This document shows, in pieces, positions 35,237 through 44,497 of a stretch of DNA of 64,000 bases. The DNA comes from Vibrio sp. 05-20-BW147 (GTDB lineage Bacteria > Pseudomonadota > Gammaproteobacteria > Enterobacterales > Vibrionaceae): positions 1 through 64,000 of the forward strand of contig NZ_SZTO01000014.1 of the NCBI RefSeq assembly GCF_013369385.1, read 5' to 3'. Position 1 is the first letter of the stretch; the number at the start of each line of letters is the position of its first letter. The notes below the pieces were generated by a model that saw only the letters and a program-made list of their open reading frames with translations, made no database searches and was not told the DNA's origin. Position numbers and translations under genes: made by a program.

Positions 35237-36424
35237 ATGTTTTCTCAATTACCGACACCAGCATTAGATCCTATTCTTTCTCTTACCGTTGCATTTCGTA
35301 ACGACCCGCGCGACCAAAAAGTCGACCTAGGCATTGGCGTTTACAAAAATAACAAAGGCGAAACGCCAATCATGCGAGCGGTTGCAGAAGCACAAAAAAT
35401 GGTAGCGAATACTCAAACCACCAAATCGTATGTGGGCCTAGCAGGATGTGAAGAGTTTAACCAATCGATGGTGAACTTACTGCTTACGGGCACTTCCGTG
35501 CTCGACCGAGTGAGTGCTATTCAAACTCCTGGAGCCAGTGGCGCGCTGCGCATGCTTGGTGATTTGATGAAAGTGGCTCAGCCAGAGACCACCGTTTGGA
35601 TCTCTAACCCTAGTTATGTAAACCATAAACCAGTGATGGAAGCGGCAGGGTTGAAAGTGCGTTATTACCGTTACTTCAGCCCAGCAACAAAGCAAGTCGA
35701 CATCGGCCAGATGCTAGATGATCTTGCTACTGCTGGTCCAAAGGACGTCGTACTGCTTCATGGCTGTTGTCACAACCCAACGGGAGCGGACATCGATTTT
35801 GCTGCTTGGCAAGCCATCACCGATTTGGCAGTAAAGAACGGTTTCACACCCTTTGTTGATATTGCCTACCAAGGCTTTGGTGATGGCCTTGAAGAAGACG
35901 CCAAAGGTCTGCAGTTCATGGCTGACCGTGTTGAAGAAATGCTGATTACCACTTCATGTTCGAAGAATTTTGGTCTTTACCGTGAACGTACTGGTGCGGC
36001 CATTGTGATTGGCAAAAATGCGAAAGAATCCGCGAATGCGAAAGGCAAGTTATTAACATTGGCTCGCTCAACTTACACCATGCCGCCTGATCATGGTGCT
36101 GCATTGGTCAAAACAATCCTACAAAATGTTGAACTTACAACCACTTGGAAGCAAGAATTGTGTGAAATGCAGCAACGTTTGTTAAACCTGCGTCAAACTT
36201 TATGTAATGAATTGAGAAATCAACACAATACGTCACAATTCGACTTCATTGAAAGCCACAAGGGTATGTTTACTGTGCTAGGCTTTACACCTGAGCAAAT
36301 GGGAACGCTACGAGATGAATATGGAATTTATGGTGTCGGTGACGGGCGAATTAACATCGCTGGTCTTACAGAAGCGCACATTCCATACGTGGCAGACGCG
36401 ATAGTCAAAGTCTCACAACGTTAA
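35237..36424 (+). CDS. Aspartate/aromatic amino acid aminotransferase (class I)
   Basis: PLP-dependent transaminase of 395 residues close to AspC/TyrB. It begins MFSQLPTPALDPILSLTVAF and has the family block VDLGIGVYKNNKGETPIM. The active-site lysine motif is TSCSKNFGLYRERTGA, and the substrate-carboxylate arginine region is GDGRINIAGL near the C-terminus. AspC and TyrB cannot be told apart by eye. The ATG at 35237 is used with AAGGG upstream; a GTG at 35228 is too near that site. The gene is followed after 13 bp by a retropepsin-like lipoprotein gene, probably co-transcribed. Confidence 0.93.
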   Translation: MFSQLPTPALDPILSLTVAFRNDPRDQKVDLGIGVYKNNKGETPIMRAVAEAQKMVANTQTTKSYVGLAGCEEFNQSMVNLLLTGTSVLDRVSAIQTPGASGALRMLGDLMKVAQPETTVWISNPSYVNHKPVMEAAGLKVRYYRYFSPATKQVDIGQMLDDLATAGPKDVVLLHGCCHNPTGADIDFAAWQAITDLAVKNGFTPFVDIAYQGFGDGLEEDAKGLQFMADRVEEMLITTSCSKNFGLYRERTGAAIVIGKNAKESANAKGKLLTLARSTYTMPPDHGAALVKTILQNVELTTTWKQELCEMQQRLLNLRQTLCNELRNQHNTSQFDFIESHKGMFTVLGFTPEQMGTLRDEYGIYGVGDGRINIAGLTEAHIPYVADAIVKVSQR

Positions 36425-36437
36425 TGCAGGTGATTGG

Positions 36438-37055
36438 ATGAAGAATTTGAAACTTATTTTGCCTTTACTACTTAGCGGTGGTTTAACTGCTTGTGCAGTG
36501 ACACCAGCAAGCGTAGATGCCCCAGCAGAAAATAAGTCGGAAATTAAAGAAGAACCAGTAAAGCAGACAAAGCCTCAGCCCAAACCAGAGCGCCCAGTGC
36601 TTGAACTTAAAGCCCATAAAACATCTGACGGGAAGTTGATTCTTGGTGAAGAAGAGTGGGTGTACGTTCCGGGGTTAAATGAGGTGTTTAAGTCTCGAAT
36701 TGATACTGGAGCAACAACTTCATCCATCAGTGCGGTTGATTTGGTTGAGTTTGAACGTGATGGCAAAGATTGGGTTAAGTTCAAAATCGAGCATGATGGC
36801 ATCAATAGTAACGAAATAGCGTTACCGGTTGAGCGCTGGGTTCACATTCGCCAATCCAGTGCGGAAGGAACGCAAAAGCGCGCTGTCGTGCTAGCTTGGA
36901 TTCAAATTGGTGATCTCAAAGAAAAAACCGAGTTCACGCTAACCGACAGAACGCATTTAACTTTCCCAGTCTTGCTAGGGCGCAGCTTCTTCAAAGACGT
37001 CGCAATTGTCGATGTTTCACAGAAATACGTTCAAGATAAGCCGACAACGAAGTAG
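36438..37055 (+). CDS. Retropepsin-like lipoprotein (ATP-dependent zinc protease family, PF05618)
   Basis: 205-residue envelope protein. The lipobox LTAC (lipidation at about C19) follows a short hydrophobic signal. After a proline/lysine-rich linker comes a retropepsin-like domain with the aspartate motif RIDTGATTSSISA and the C-terminal block FPVLLGRSFFKDVAIVDVS. Relatives are often encoded beside an ATP-grasp/RimK-like enzyme, but here the neighbour is an aminotransferase. Proteolytic activity is inferred from the DTGA motif. The gene ends in a very strong terminator. Confidence 0.85.
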   Translation: MKNLKLILPLLLSGGLTACAVTPASVDAPAENKSEIKEEPVKQTKPQPKPERPVLELKAHKTSDGKLILGEEEWVYVPGLNEVFKSRIDTGATTSSISAVDLVEFERDGKDWVKFKIEHDGINSNEIALPVERWVHIRQSSAEGTQKRAVVLAWIQIGDLKEKTEFTLTDRTHLTFPVLLGRSFFKDVAIVDVSQKYVQDKPTTK

Positions 37056-37082
37056 CGAAAAACCAAAGCGATAAGTATTACG

Positions 37083-37113
37083 AACAAAGGGCCAATTTGG
37101 CCCTTTGTTTTTG
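37083..37113 (+). terminator. Strong terminator after the retropepsin-like gene
   Basis: AACAAAGGGCCAA and TTGGCCCTTTGTT pair almost directly, followed by TTTG. The long stem also has an A-tract on its 5' side, so it may serve the convergent gene. Confidence 0.9.
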
Positions 37114-37156
37114 CTCTGCGCTTGTTATGTGTAGCTTCTAAAAAGAAACTAGAAAC

Positions 37157-37693
37157 TTAGAACATAAAATCAACGGACATTATCATCTGATGCCCATATG
37201 TGCCGTTATTACGGATATCAGCCCCGATAGAGAGTTGTTGTGTAGAATGAAAGCGAGCACCGATACCGATGATTGAATTATTGTTGTCGTTAGATATCAG
37301 TTGACCCAATCGTCCATGAACCTCAATGTTTTGCATCAACCAAACACGAGCACCAATATTGACTTCGGTTTTCCACTCATCGCCAATTTTATCGCTCGAT
37401 TTGTTTTTAATGTTGTGAATCAGCATTTGACCATAAATATCGGCAAACTGACCCATAGGACCATTAAAACCAATACCACCAGCAAGATCCCAGTCCCCAC
37501 TAAATTCACTGTCAAAGCGTCCGACAAAGTGTGTATTTTCCGTGAAGTAAGTGTTGAACTCCGCACCAAAAGTGCCAGGGCTTGACCCCATTCGCACCTC
37601 AAACATGTTGTAGTTGAAGTTGTTTGCACTTGCTGTTATTGGGAGCAAAGTACATACACCCAACAAGGTTGTTTTGAGAGCTTTACCTAGCAT
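37157..37693 (-). CDS. Small outer-membrane beta-barrel-like protein
   Basis: 178-residue protein with a signal peptide (LGVCTLLPITASA, mature from about NNFNYN). The body alternates hydrophobic and polar residues in strands separated by short turns, for example FGAEFNTYFTENTHFVGRFD and TEVNIGARVWLMQNIEVHGR. It ends in phenylalanine (SVDFMF), as outer-membrane barrels do. An eight-strand barrel would fit the length. I do not recognise a named family. It is preceded by the YgiW-like gene on the same strand with a terminator between, so it is likely a single-gene unit. Confidence 0.75.
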   Translation of the reverse strand: MLGKALKTTLLGVCTLLPITASANNFNYNMFEVRMGSSPGTFGAEFNTYFTENTHFVGRFDSEFSGDWDLAGGIGFNGPMGQFADIYGQMLIHNIKNKSSDKIGDEWKTEVNIGARVWLMQNIEVHGRLGQLISNDNNNSIIGIGARFHSTQQLSIGADIRNNGTYGHQMIMSVDFMF

Positions 37694-37732
37694 GAGATCT
37701 CCAAAGCCAAAAAATTAACGCCCGTATTTTAC

Positions 37733-37763
37733 AAAAAAAGCCTGCAAATAGCAGGCCAAACTT
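37733..37763 (-). terminator. Terminator of the ygiW-like gene
   Basis: GGCCTGCTA and TAGCAGGC-type arms (GCCTGCAAATAGCAGGC on the plus strand) with TTTTTTT on the minus strand. Confidence 0.85.
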
Positions 37764-37837
37764 AAAAATAATATGACGTAAATGAGTGTATTAAGCGAAA
37801 AAGCAGCGCACTCGTACCACTCTGGCTATTTGGTGTG

Positions 37838-38206
37838 TTAAAGCAGCGTCAAACTATCGACTTCAATCTCTGGGGTATTGCCACCCTCAAACTCACCAAA
37901 CAAGCGCAGGCGTGTATTGCTGTTAATGGTTTGCGTAAATCGAATATCGTCATCGAGCTCGATTTGAATCTCGGCGCTGCCATCGGTGAAAATATAGGTA
38001 TCTTTATTAAGTTGGCGGACCAAAGTTCCTTCAACGACGACATCTTTCTCCGTAAACATAGTTGAATCTTTCAGCAGTTCGGAAACGACCGATACATTCA
38101 CCGGACCGTCAAAACTGATACCTTGTACTGTTGAAGAATTGTTGGCGAGCGCGATGGCTGGTGTGGTTGTCAAAGCAGCGATTGCGATAATAAGTGTTTT
38201 GTTCAT
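37838..38206 (-). CDS. YgiW/YdeI-family periplasmic OB-fold stress protein
   Basis: 122-residue periplasmic protein with signal peptide MNKTLIIAIAALTTTPAIALA. The mature part shows the bacterial OB-fold (BOF) signature: SELLKDSTMFTEKDVVVEGTLV, then YIFTDGSAEIQIELDDD, split here. E. coli YgiW and YdeI are tied to tolerance of peroxide, cadmium and cationic peptides. It is divergent from cobQ and ends in a good terminator. The precise ligand is not known for the family. Confidence 0.88.
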   Translation of the reverse strand: MNKTLIIAIAALTTTPAIALANNSSTVQGISFDGPVNVSVVSELLKDSTMFTEKDVVVEGTLVRQLNKDTYIFTDGSAEIQIELDDDIRFTQTINSNTRLRLFGEFEGGNTPEIEVDSLTLL

Positions 38207-38360
38207 GTTCTTTTCCTATGTTTAACCGAGGTTGTTTCGATAAGGGTATTAGAACAAAACAGATTTGAATGGTTGCTTAGCGCTTGATTCATATTGGATT
38301 CATTTTCTAAAGTGTCAAAAAAGGCTAAAATAGGCCTCCCTTGAATAGCGGCGATAAAAA

Positions 38361-39812
38361 ATGGAAGCAAAAGTAACCACGCTCATGGTGCAAGGCACTA
38401 CCTCTGATGCGGGAAAAAGCGTATTGGTGGCAGGTCTCTGCCGTGTATTGGCTCGTAAAGGCGTAAACGTTGCCCCTTTCAAACCACAAAATATGGCCCT
38501 CAATAGTGCGGTGACGAAAGAAGGTGGCGAAATAGGCCGAGCTCAAGCTGTTCAAGCGCAAGCGTGTCGCATTGAGCCGAGCGTTCACATGAATCCGGTT
38601 TTGATCAAACCCAATAGCGATACTGGCGCGCAGATCATTTTGCAAGGTAAGGCATTGACCAATATGGATGCCTATGGCTTCCACAATTACAAAAAAGTAG
38701 CGATGGATACGGTGATGGACTCCTTCGCTCGTTTAAAAAATGAATATCAAGCCATCATGATCGAAGGGGCCGGCAGTCCTGCTGAAATCAATTTGCGTCA
38801 GAATGACATAGCCAACATGGGCTTTGCCGAAGAAGCCGATGTTCCAGTGATTATCGTCGCTGATATCGATCGCGGTGGCGTTTTCGCACACCTTTATGGC
38901 ACCTTGGCATTGCTCTCTCCATCGGAACAAGCGCGAGTGAAGGGATTCGTTATCAACCGTTTTCGCGGTGACATTAAGTTGCTTGAATCGGGTCTCGATT
39001 GGCTCGAAGAGAAAACAGGTAAGCCTGTCATTGGCGTTCTGCCATTTCTTCATGGATTGAATCTCGAGGCAGAAGATGCGATTACCTCACAACAAGCGCT
39101 CTCTGATGAGGTTAAGCTAAAAGTCGTGGTTCCTGTGCTGACGAGGATTAGTAATCATACGGATTTCGATGTGCTCAGACTGCATCCCCAAATTGACTTG
39201 CGTTACGTGGGCAAAGGAGAGCGATTAGAGCACGCGGATTTGATCATCTTGCCCGGTTCCAAATCAGTGCGTGACGATCTTCGATACCTTCGAGAACAAG
39301 GATGGGACAAGGATATTCTAAGACATTTGCGCTTTGGTGGTAAGGTGTTAGGGATCTGTGGTGGCTACCAAATGTTAGGGGAGTCGATTAGCGATCCGTT
39401 TGGTGTCGAAGGTGAACCCGGTGAAAGCGTAGGGCTCGGACTCTTAAAAACGCGCACGGAACTTACCCAAGATAAGTGTTTGATTAACACTAAAGGGCAG
39501 TTATCACTAAACGGAAAACACGTTAACGTGACTGGCTATGAGATCCACGTTGGGCGATCGCAAGTGAATGAATATCAACCGATCACCAAAGATGATGGCC
39601 AGCTTGAAGGCGCACTAAGCGAATGCGGGCAGATCATGGGCAGTTATCTACATGGTTTCTTAGACTCTGAAGCCGTATTAGAGCTGATTTGTGAGTGGGT
39701 CAATGGAGTGCGAATCAAGGCTCAGAATCACCAACAACTTAAGGAGCAGGCGATAGACCGAATTGCCGATGCCATTGAAGAACATTTGGACCTGAGTCAA
39801 TTGGGCATATAG
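38361..39812 (+). CDS. cobQ: Cobyric acid synthase
   Basis: Amidates adenosylcobyrinic a,c-diamide at four side chains with glutamine or ammonia during cobalamin assembly. The N-terminal synthetase domain has the P-loop-like [19 protein letters not shown] and [14 protein letters not shown]. The C-terminal glutaminase-type domain has [10 protein letters not shown] with its cysteine, and the late SYLHGF histidine. At 483 residues the length is typical. No other cob gene is present in this window. It is followed by modA after 10 bp, so cobQ and modABC form one operon, an unexpected pairing. Confidence 0.95.
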   Translation: MEAKVTTLMVQGTTSDAGKSVLVAGLCRVLARKGVNVAPFKPQNMALNSAVTKEGGEIGRAQAVQAQACRIEPSVHMNPVLIKPNSDTGAQIILQGKALTNMDAYGFHNYKKVAMDTVMDSFARLKNEYQAIMIEGAGSPAEINLRQNDIANMGFAEEADVPVIIVADIDRGGVFAHLYGTLALLSPSEQARVKGFVINRFRGDIKLLESGLDWLEEKTGKPVIGVLPFLHGLNLEAEDAITSQQALSDEVKLKVVVPVLTRISNHTDFDVLRLHPQIDLRYVGKGERLEHADLIILPGSKSVRDDLRYLREQGWDKDILRHLRFGGKVLGICGGYQMLGESISDPFGVEGEPGESVGLGLLKTRTELTQDKCLINTKGQLSLNGKHVNVTGYEIHVGRSQVNEYQPITKDDGQLEGALSECGQIMGSYLHGFLDSEAVLELICEWVNGVRIKAQNHQQLKEQAIDRIADAIEEHLDLSQLGI

Positions 39813-39822
39813 AGAGCGAAGT

Positions 39823-40578
39823 ATGATGAACAAATGGCTGAGTTTACTGTTACTAATGCTGGCGCCTGCGGTGAGTGCACAACAAACAACGCGCATTTAT
39901 GCCGCATCGTCACTGACGAATGCCATCAACGATGTGATAGAGAGTTACGAACGTCAGAACCATCAAAAAGTACAGGCAATTTACGGTGGCTCATCATCCC
40001 TCTCAAGGCAGTTGCTCAGCGGTGCACCGGGTGACATTTTTATCTCTGCCAATAACCAATGGATGGACTACCTGCTCCAACATGAGGTCATTAAAAGCGA
40101 CAGCGTCACAAATTTACTTTCCAATAAGTTGGTTGTTATTACCAATAAAAACAACAATGTAACTCTTGATGTTTCATCCAAAGCCCAGTGGCAGAGGCTT
40201 CTAACAGGCAATTGGCTCGCCCTAGGCGATACCAACTCTGTACCTGCTGGTATGTACGCCAAACAAATGTTGCAAAATGCCGATGTGTGGAATGCGGTGT
40301 CGAGCCATGTTGCGCCGAGCAAAAACGTTCGCTTGGCCCTAGCGTTAGTAGAGCGAGATGAAGCAAAGCTTGGCATCGTTTACCAAACTGATGCGCGAAT
40401 GTCGCAGAAAGTGAAGATACTCGTGACACCTGAGCAAGCGCTCTACGATCCCATTACTTACCCTGCTGGGTTGATCACTCAATCCGAATCCGCCAAGGCG
40501 TTCTTCAATTATCTTATGGGTCCAGAAGCCACTGCCATATTTCAAAAGCATGGTTTTACAACGTTGGAGAAATCGTGA
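39823..40578 (+). CDS. modA: Molybdate ABC transporter substrate-binding protein
   Basis: 251-residue periplasmic binding protein. A signal peptide (LSLLLLMLAPAVSAQ) precedes the mature N-terminus. The anion-binding blocks IYAASSLTNAINDVIESY, YGGSSSLSRQLLSGAPGDIFISAN (split here) and AKLGIVYQTDA are typical of ModA. Two adjacent ATG codons, at 39823 and 39826, could start it. Its stop overlaps the modB GTG start by 4 bases, a sign of translational coupling. Molybdate delivered here would feed the moeA/moeB cofactor route. Confidence 0.96.
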   Translation: MMNKWLSLLLLMLAPAVSAQQTTRIYAASSLTNAINDVIESYERQNHQKVQAIYGGSSSLSRQLLSGAPGDIFISANNQWMDYLLQHEVIKSDSVTNLLSNKLVVITNKNNNVTLDVSSKAQWQRLLTGNWLALGDTNSVPAGMYAKQMLQNADVWNAVSSHVAPSKNVRLALALVERDEAKLGIVYQTDARMSQKVKILVTPEQALYDPITYPAGLITQSESAKAFFNYLMGPEATAIFQKHGFTTLEKS

Positions 40579-41261
40579 GCGAACTCGAATACCAAGCGTT
40601 AATACTTAGCCTAAAAGTGGGTTTTTATACGGTGATCTGGTTACTGCCATTTGGCGTGTTTTTCGCTTGGCTATTGGCACGAAAATGCTTTCCGGGCAAA
40701 ACCCTACTTGATAGCGCAATACATCTTCCTTTGGTTCTTCCTCCGGTTGTGATTGGTTATTTGTTGCTTATTGCGATGGGGCGCCAAGGCGTGCTAGGGA
40801 GTTGGTTGTATGAAATGTTTGGCTTGTCATTTGCGTTTAACTGGAAAGGGGCGGTATTGGCTTGTTGGGTTGTCGCGCTGCCTTTGATGGTGCGTTCTAT
40901 TCGAATCAGTTTAGAAAGTGTCGACAGCAAACTAGAGCAAGCAGCGGCGACACTCGGTGCATCACCAACAAAAGTCTTTCTCACCATCACATTACCTCTG
41001 ATGCTGCCTGGGATCATTTCGGGATCGATGTTGGCATTTGCACGTAGTCTCGGAGAGTTTGGGGCAACCATCAGTTTTGTTTCCAACATTCCTGGCGCAA
41101 CACAAACTTTGCCTCTTGCCATGTTTAATTTTATCGAGACACCGGGTGCAGAAGCGCAAGCGGCAAGACTATGTGTGATTTCAATTGCTATCGCACTGTC
41201 TACTTTATTGGTATCAGAGTGGTTGAACAGAAAAGCCAAACAACGATTGGGAGCGAAGTGA
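40575..41261 (+). CDS. modB: Molybdate ABC transporter permease
   Basis: 228-residue inner-membrane permease with about five helices. The cytoplasmic ABC-coupling (EAA-like) loop is [22 protein letters not shown], split here, followed by [13 protein letters not shown], which is typical of ModB and CysT-type permeases. It starts at a GTG overlapping the modA stop, and its own stop overlaps the modC ATG by one base. This is a tightly coupled modABC block. Confidence 0.96.
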   Translation: MSELEYQALILSLKVGFYTVIWLLPFGVFFAWLLARKCFPGKTLLDSAIHLPLVLPPVVIGYLLLIAMGRQGVLGSWLYEMFGLSFAFNWKGAVLACWVVALPLMVRSIRISLESVDSKLEQAAATLGASPTKVFLTITLPLMLPGIISGSMLAFARSLGEFGATISFVSNIPGATQTLPLAMFNFIETPGAEAQAARLCVISIAIALSTLLVSEWLNRKAKQRLGAK

Positions 41262-42367
41262 TGAAGGGTCTCCAAGTTGCGTTCAAACAAACGTTGGGTC
41301 ATGTTGTTTTCGATATCGAATTACAACTTCCGAGTAAAGGTGTTAGCGCGATTTTTGGTCGTTCTGGTGCAGGTAAAACGTCAATTATCAATGTGATCAG
41401 CGGACTAACTCAGCCCGAACAAGGGCGTATAGCGCTGAACTCGGACGTGCTGTTTGATTCGGTTTTAGGTATTAATGTCCCCGTACACCAACGGAATATT
41501 GGTTACGTATTCCAAGATTCTCGTTTATTTCCTCACTACCATGTTGAAGGCAATTTGAAGTATGGCATCAAACAGTTTGATGCAGATATGTTTGATAAAG
41601 TGGTGACGTTGCTCGCGCTACAACCATTACTAAAACGCTATCCTGCTTCTCTGTCTGGCGGTGAAAAACAACGCGTTGCGATTGGCCGTGCACTGTTATC
41701 ATCACCCAAGATTCTATTGATGGATGAGCCGCTGGCCTCGCTCGATATGCCGCGGAAAAAAGAAGTGCTTCCCTTTCTTGAGAAGCTTTCGGAAAGCTTC
41801 GAAATACCCATTGTGTATGTCACCCATAGTCTGCAAGAGATCTTGCGACTAGCGGATCACCTCACGGTGTTGGATAGAGGTCAGATTGTCGCTTCCGGTT
41901 TGTTGTCTGAAGTGTGGTCTTCGCAAGCAATGCGCCCGTGGCAATCATTCTCCGAACAAAGCACTTTGTTTAATGCCAACATTGCAGAACAGCACCCTCA
42001 ATACGCCTTGACTCGTGTCATGTTGTCGTCAACAGCGTCGCTGTGGGTGCAAAAGATTGACGCGCCCCTCGGTAGCGATATTCGTCTCCAGGTGCGGGCG
42101 AATGATGTTTCCATTACGCTCGTTCAACCGCAGAAAACCTCAATTCGCAATATTATTGAGGCGAAGGTCGAGCGTGTTGAGAAAAGACACCCTGCAGAAG
42201 ATAAAGAGAGCATCGCGGTTAAACTGGCGTTGACCCAAGATTGCTTTCTATGGGCGACCATTACCCCGTGGGCGTTGGCCGATCTTAATCTTAAACAGGG
42301 GGACCGTGTGTTTGCACAGATCAAAGGGGTGAGTGTGACCCAAAGGGATATCGCACTCACACATTAG
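41261..42367 (+). CDS. modC: Molybdate ABC transporter ATP-binding protein
   Basis: 368-residue ATPase with Walker A (GRSGAGKTS), the ABC signature [15 protein letters not shown], Walker B ([12 protein letters not shown]) and the switch histidine (VTHS). A C-terminal TOBE-type domain (about 290-365) may bind molybdate. I place the start at 41261 ([11 protein letters not shown]); the frame is open further upstream inside modB and that part is rejected. It ends 10 bp from the convergent EamA gene with no clear terminator between them. Confidence 0.96.
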   Translation: MKGLQVAFKQTLGHVVFDIELQLPSKGVSAIFGRSGAGKTSIINVISGLTQPEQGRIALNSDVLFDSVLGINVPVHQRNIGYVFQDSRLFPHYHVEGNLKYGIKQFDADMFDKVVTLLALQPLLKRYPASLSGGEKQRVAIGRALLSSPKILLMDEPLASLDMPRKKEVLPFLEKLSESFEIPIVYVTHSLQEILRLADHLTVLDRGQIVASGLLSEVWSSQAMRPWQSFSEQSTLFNANIAEQHPQYALTRVMLSSTASLWVQKIDAPLGSDIRLQVRANDVSITLVQPQKTSIRNIIEAKVERVEKRHPAEDKESIAVKLALTQDCFLWATITPWALADLNLKQGDRVFAQIKGVSVTQRDIALTH

Positions 42368-42377
42368 TCTATTGATG

Positions 42378-43292
42378 TTATGAATTATTTGGTGACAATG
42401 TCACCTTTCGTCGATTCTGACGTTTTTTAGAAGAGAGCAACCCAACAATTTGCGGCAGAAGTGACATTAAAATCATCCCAGCCATCAGGGAAAACTGATG
42501 AAAAGTATAAGATTCGCCAACCAACAGAACCCCACACACGATACCGGCAACGGGATTTGCAATCCCACCGAACGTAAAATCGACCACAGACATTCGTTGT
42601 AATAGCCAAACGTACAAGCCATATCCCAGCGCTGTATTCATTAAAACTATCCAACCGAGGCCAATGAAATTTTGGCCATCTAACTGTTGCCATGCTTGAT
42701 AGTAGGGAGTGGGCTCAACAACGAACTGCGCGAACGATGCAAGCGACAATACAATGCCACCAAAGATCAACTGCCAGGTAAGGATAAGCCACCAGTGCAT
42801 CTCTGTTCCGAGTGATTTGGTGATACGACTGCCAATAATAATGCAGAAAATCGCAGACAACATGGCCAACAATCCGATGGGACTAAGAGCCAAGTGGCTA
42901 GGATCAAACAAGAACCAAGCAAAACTAATCAATCCGAAACCGCATAAAGCTTGAACTTTACTTGGCGCTTGTTTGGCGACAACCCAATGAAAAAGCATCG
43001 CGAAAACAGGCACTGATATCATGCCTACACCTGAGATTGCAGATGGTAGCGTCAACGCCATCACGAAAATGAGTGCAAAAAAGGCCGCAATGTTGACGGT
43101 TCCAAGTTTAAGCAAGGTGATTATTTGGTGACGATTCGGCAACGTGGGTTTAACCAATAGTAAAAGCAACCCTGCGGGGAGCGCTCTTAACGCACCCAGT
43201 AACAGCGGTGGCCAGTCAGCCAACGTTGCTTGTGTAACAGCGTAGGTCGTTCCCCAAAAAAAGGCAGGTATCATAGCGATAAGTATGTTCAT
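42378..43292 (-). CDS. EamA/DMT-family transporter
   Basis: 304-residue membrane protein with ten helices in two EamA repeats. The first includes FFWGTTYAVTQATLADWPPL; the second includes WIVLMNTALGYGLYVWLLQR. A basic tail (SSKKRQNRRK) follows. Drug/metabolite transporters of this type often export amino acids or toxic metabolites. It is divergent from a MarR regulator, and one of two matching 18-bp palindromes sits 7 bp upstream of its start, so it is probably under direct repression by that protein. Confidence 0.88.
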   Translation of the reverse strand: MNILIAMIPAFFWGTTYAVTQATLADWPPLLLGALRALPAGLLLLLVKPTLPNRHQIITLLKLGTVNIAAFFALIFVMALTLPSAISGVGMISVPVFAMLFHWVVAKQAPSKVQALCGFGLISFAWFLFDPSHLALSPIGLLAMLSAIFCIIIGSRITKSLGTEMHWWLILTWQLIFGGIVLSLASFAQFVVEPTPYYQAWQQLDGQNFIGLGWIVLMNTALGYGLYVWLLQRMSVVDFTFGGIANPVAGIVCGVLLVGESYTFHQFSLMAGMILMSLLPQIVGLLSSKKRQNRRKVTLSPNNS

Positions 43293-43298
43293 GTTAAA

Positions 43299-43316
43299 TA
43301 TCTTTACATTGAGATA
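43299..43316. promoter_or_regulatory. MarR operator copy 1 (proximal to the EamA gene)
   Basis: TATCTTTACATTGAGATA has arms TATCTT / GAGATA around a 6-base centre. It matches the second copy, 57 bp away, at 16 of 18 positions. It overlaps another repeat, CATTGAG-N9-CTCAATG at 43307-43329. Confidence 0.65.
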
Positions 43317-43355
43317 ATTAAACTCAATGTATGCCTATTTTTGATGAAAGTAAAG

Positions 43356-43373
43356 TATCTTTATATTAAGATA
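43356..43373. promoter_or_regulatory. MarR operator copy 2 (proximal to the marR gene)
   Basis: TATCTTTATATTAAGATA is a perfect inverted repeat (TATCTT / AAGATA with centre TATATT). It lies 26 bp before the MarR start, and would allow autorepression. Confidence 0.7.
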
Positions 43374-43399
43374 TCTCGCAAGCTAATGATTGAGATAAG

Positions 43400-43885
43400 A
43401 TGATGGATGCAATTGATCGTGTAGTAGAGCAATGGGATAGAGAGCGACCAGAGTTAGATACCGAGCCTATGGCTATCATGGGGCGCGTATTCCGCATCAC
43501 CAAATACTTGGAAAGTGCAGTGGGTGAGGTGCACAAACGTTACGATCTCAAGATGGGAGAGTTTGACGTGGTTGCGACTCTGCGTAGAAGTGGCGCGCCA
43601 TATCGTCTGACGCCATCGGAGTTATTGGCGTCTTTGATGCTGACTTCTGGGGCAATGACCAACCGTTTAGATAAGCTTGAGCAAAAAGGTCTGATTTCGC
43701 GCCAACACAGCAAGGAAGATCGACGCAGCGTTACTGTCGAGCTCACAGAACATGGATTGGTGACAGTGAATAAGCTGATAGAAGAACATGTCGCGATTCA
43801 ACATGCGCTATTGAAAAATCTTTCACAGCCACAGAAACAAGCTTTGAATGCGGTGCTTAAAGAGTGGTTGGGGCAGTTCGAATAA
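43400..43885 (+). CDS. MarR-family transcriptional regulator
   Basis: 161-residue winged-helix regulator. The DNA-binding region is LTPSELLASLMLTSGAMTNR, followed by the wing HSKEDRRSVTVELTEHG, the usual MarR D-R-R pattern. ATG codons at 43400 and 43403 are both possible. It faces the EamA exporter across 107 bp that contain two near-identical 18-bp palindromes, so autorepression plus exporter control is likely. The ligand is unknown. A strong terminator follows. Confidence 0.9.
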   Translation: MMDAIDRVVEQWDRERPELDTEPMAIMGRVFRITKYLESAVGEVHKRYDLKMGEFDVVATLRRSGAPYRLTPSELLASLMLTSGAMTNRLDKLEQKGLISRQHSKEDRRSVTVELTEHGLVTVNKLIEEHVAIQHALLKNLSQPQKQALNAVLKEWLGQFE

Positions 43886-43887
43886 GA

Positions 43888-43919
43888 TAAAAAAAGCTGC
43901 TCGTGTGAGCAGCTTTTTA
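43888..43919. terminator. Bidirectional terminator between marR and the DUF3069-like gene
   Basis: AAAAAGCTGCTC and GAGCAGCTTTTT pair around a short loop, flanked by A- and T-runs. It can end both convergent transcripts. Confidence 0.9.
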
Positions 43920-43921
43920 CA

Positions 43922-44359
43922 TTACTTAGCGAATACGTCGCGGAAATCGCGTTTCAGAATAGGGTCGCGGCGTGCTTTCTTAAGTTGTTTTACCATGTCT
44001 TTAACACAGTTAAAGAGTACGTGGTCTAGCAGTTGTGCACGGTAAGCGTCTTTCTCTTCTTCCGTCATACCCTCAGGAAGCTTCATGGTTGGGAATTCTT
44101 CCATCACATTCACACCTGCGAACGCCTGGCTTACAGAGATCAGTGCGTGGAACTGTTCAAAATTGTCTAGTACGTTTTGCGCGCTTGCAGGTAGTGAATC
44201 CCATGCTTCACGCACGGCTTCTTCAGAGACTTCATGGATAGAGGTTACCATCTCGAACATCTCTTCTGGAACTTGGTCAAACTCAATCACTTGACGAAGT
44301 TCTGGCGAAATAGTGGCTAGGTCGATTGGTTGTTTTTCTGTAGTGTTTGCTTCTGACAT
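43922..44359 (-). CDS. Conserved protein of unknown function (possibly DUF3069)
   Basis: 145-residue, acidic, all-helical soluble protein starting MSEANTTEKQPIDL. It shows no catalytic motif that I recognise. From memory it resembles the DUF3069 family of vibrios and relatives, a tentative call. The start at 44359 is chosen over an upstream ATG because GAGAG lies just before it. It has no signal peptide or TM helix. It is a single-gene unit between terminators and the divergent response-regulator cyclase gene. Confidence 0.8.
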   Translation of the reverse strand: MSEANTTEKQPIDLATISPELRQVIEFDQVPEEMFEMVTSIHEVSEEAVREAWDSLPASAQNVLDNFEQFHALISVSQAFAGVNVMEEFPTMKLPEGMTEEEKDAYRAQLLDHVLFNCVKDMVKQLKKARRDPILKRDFRDVFAK

Positions 44360-44497
44360 GACACGTCTCTCAATTAAAAGGCGGAATAGTAAGGTGATCT
44401 TCAAAAAAGTCAACGTATTACGTAACTCGCTGGATGAAACCAGTAAGTTGATATGATATACCTTTACTCTCAGAAGTGAAGCCCAGTAGAGGAAAGG

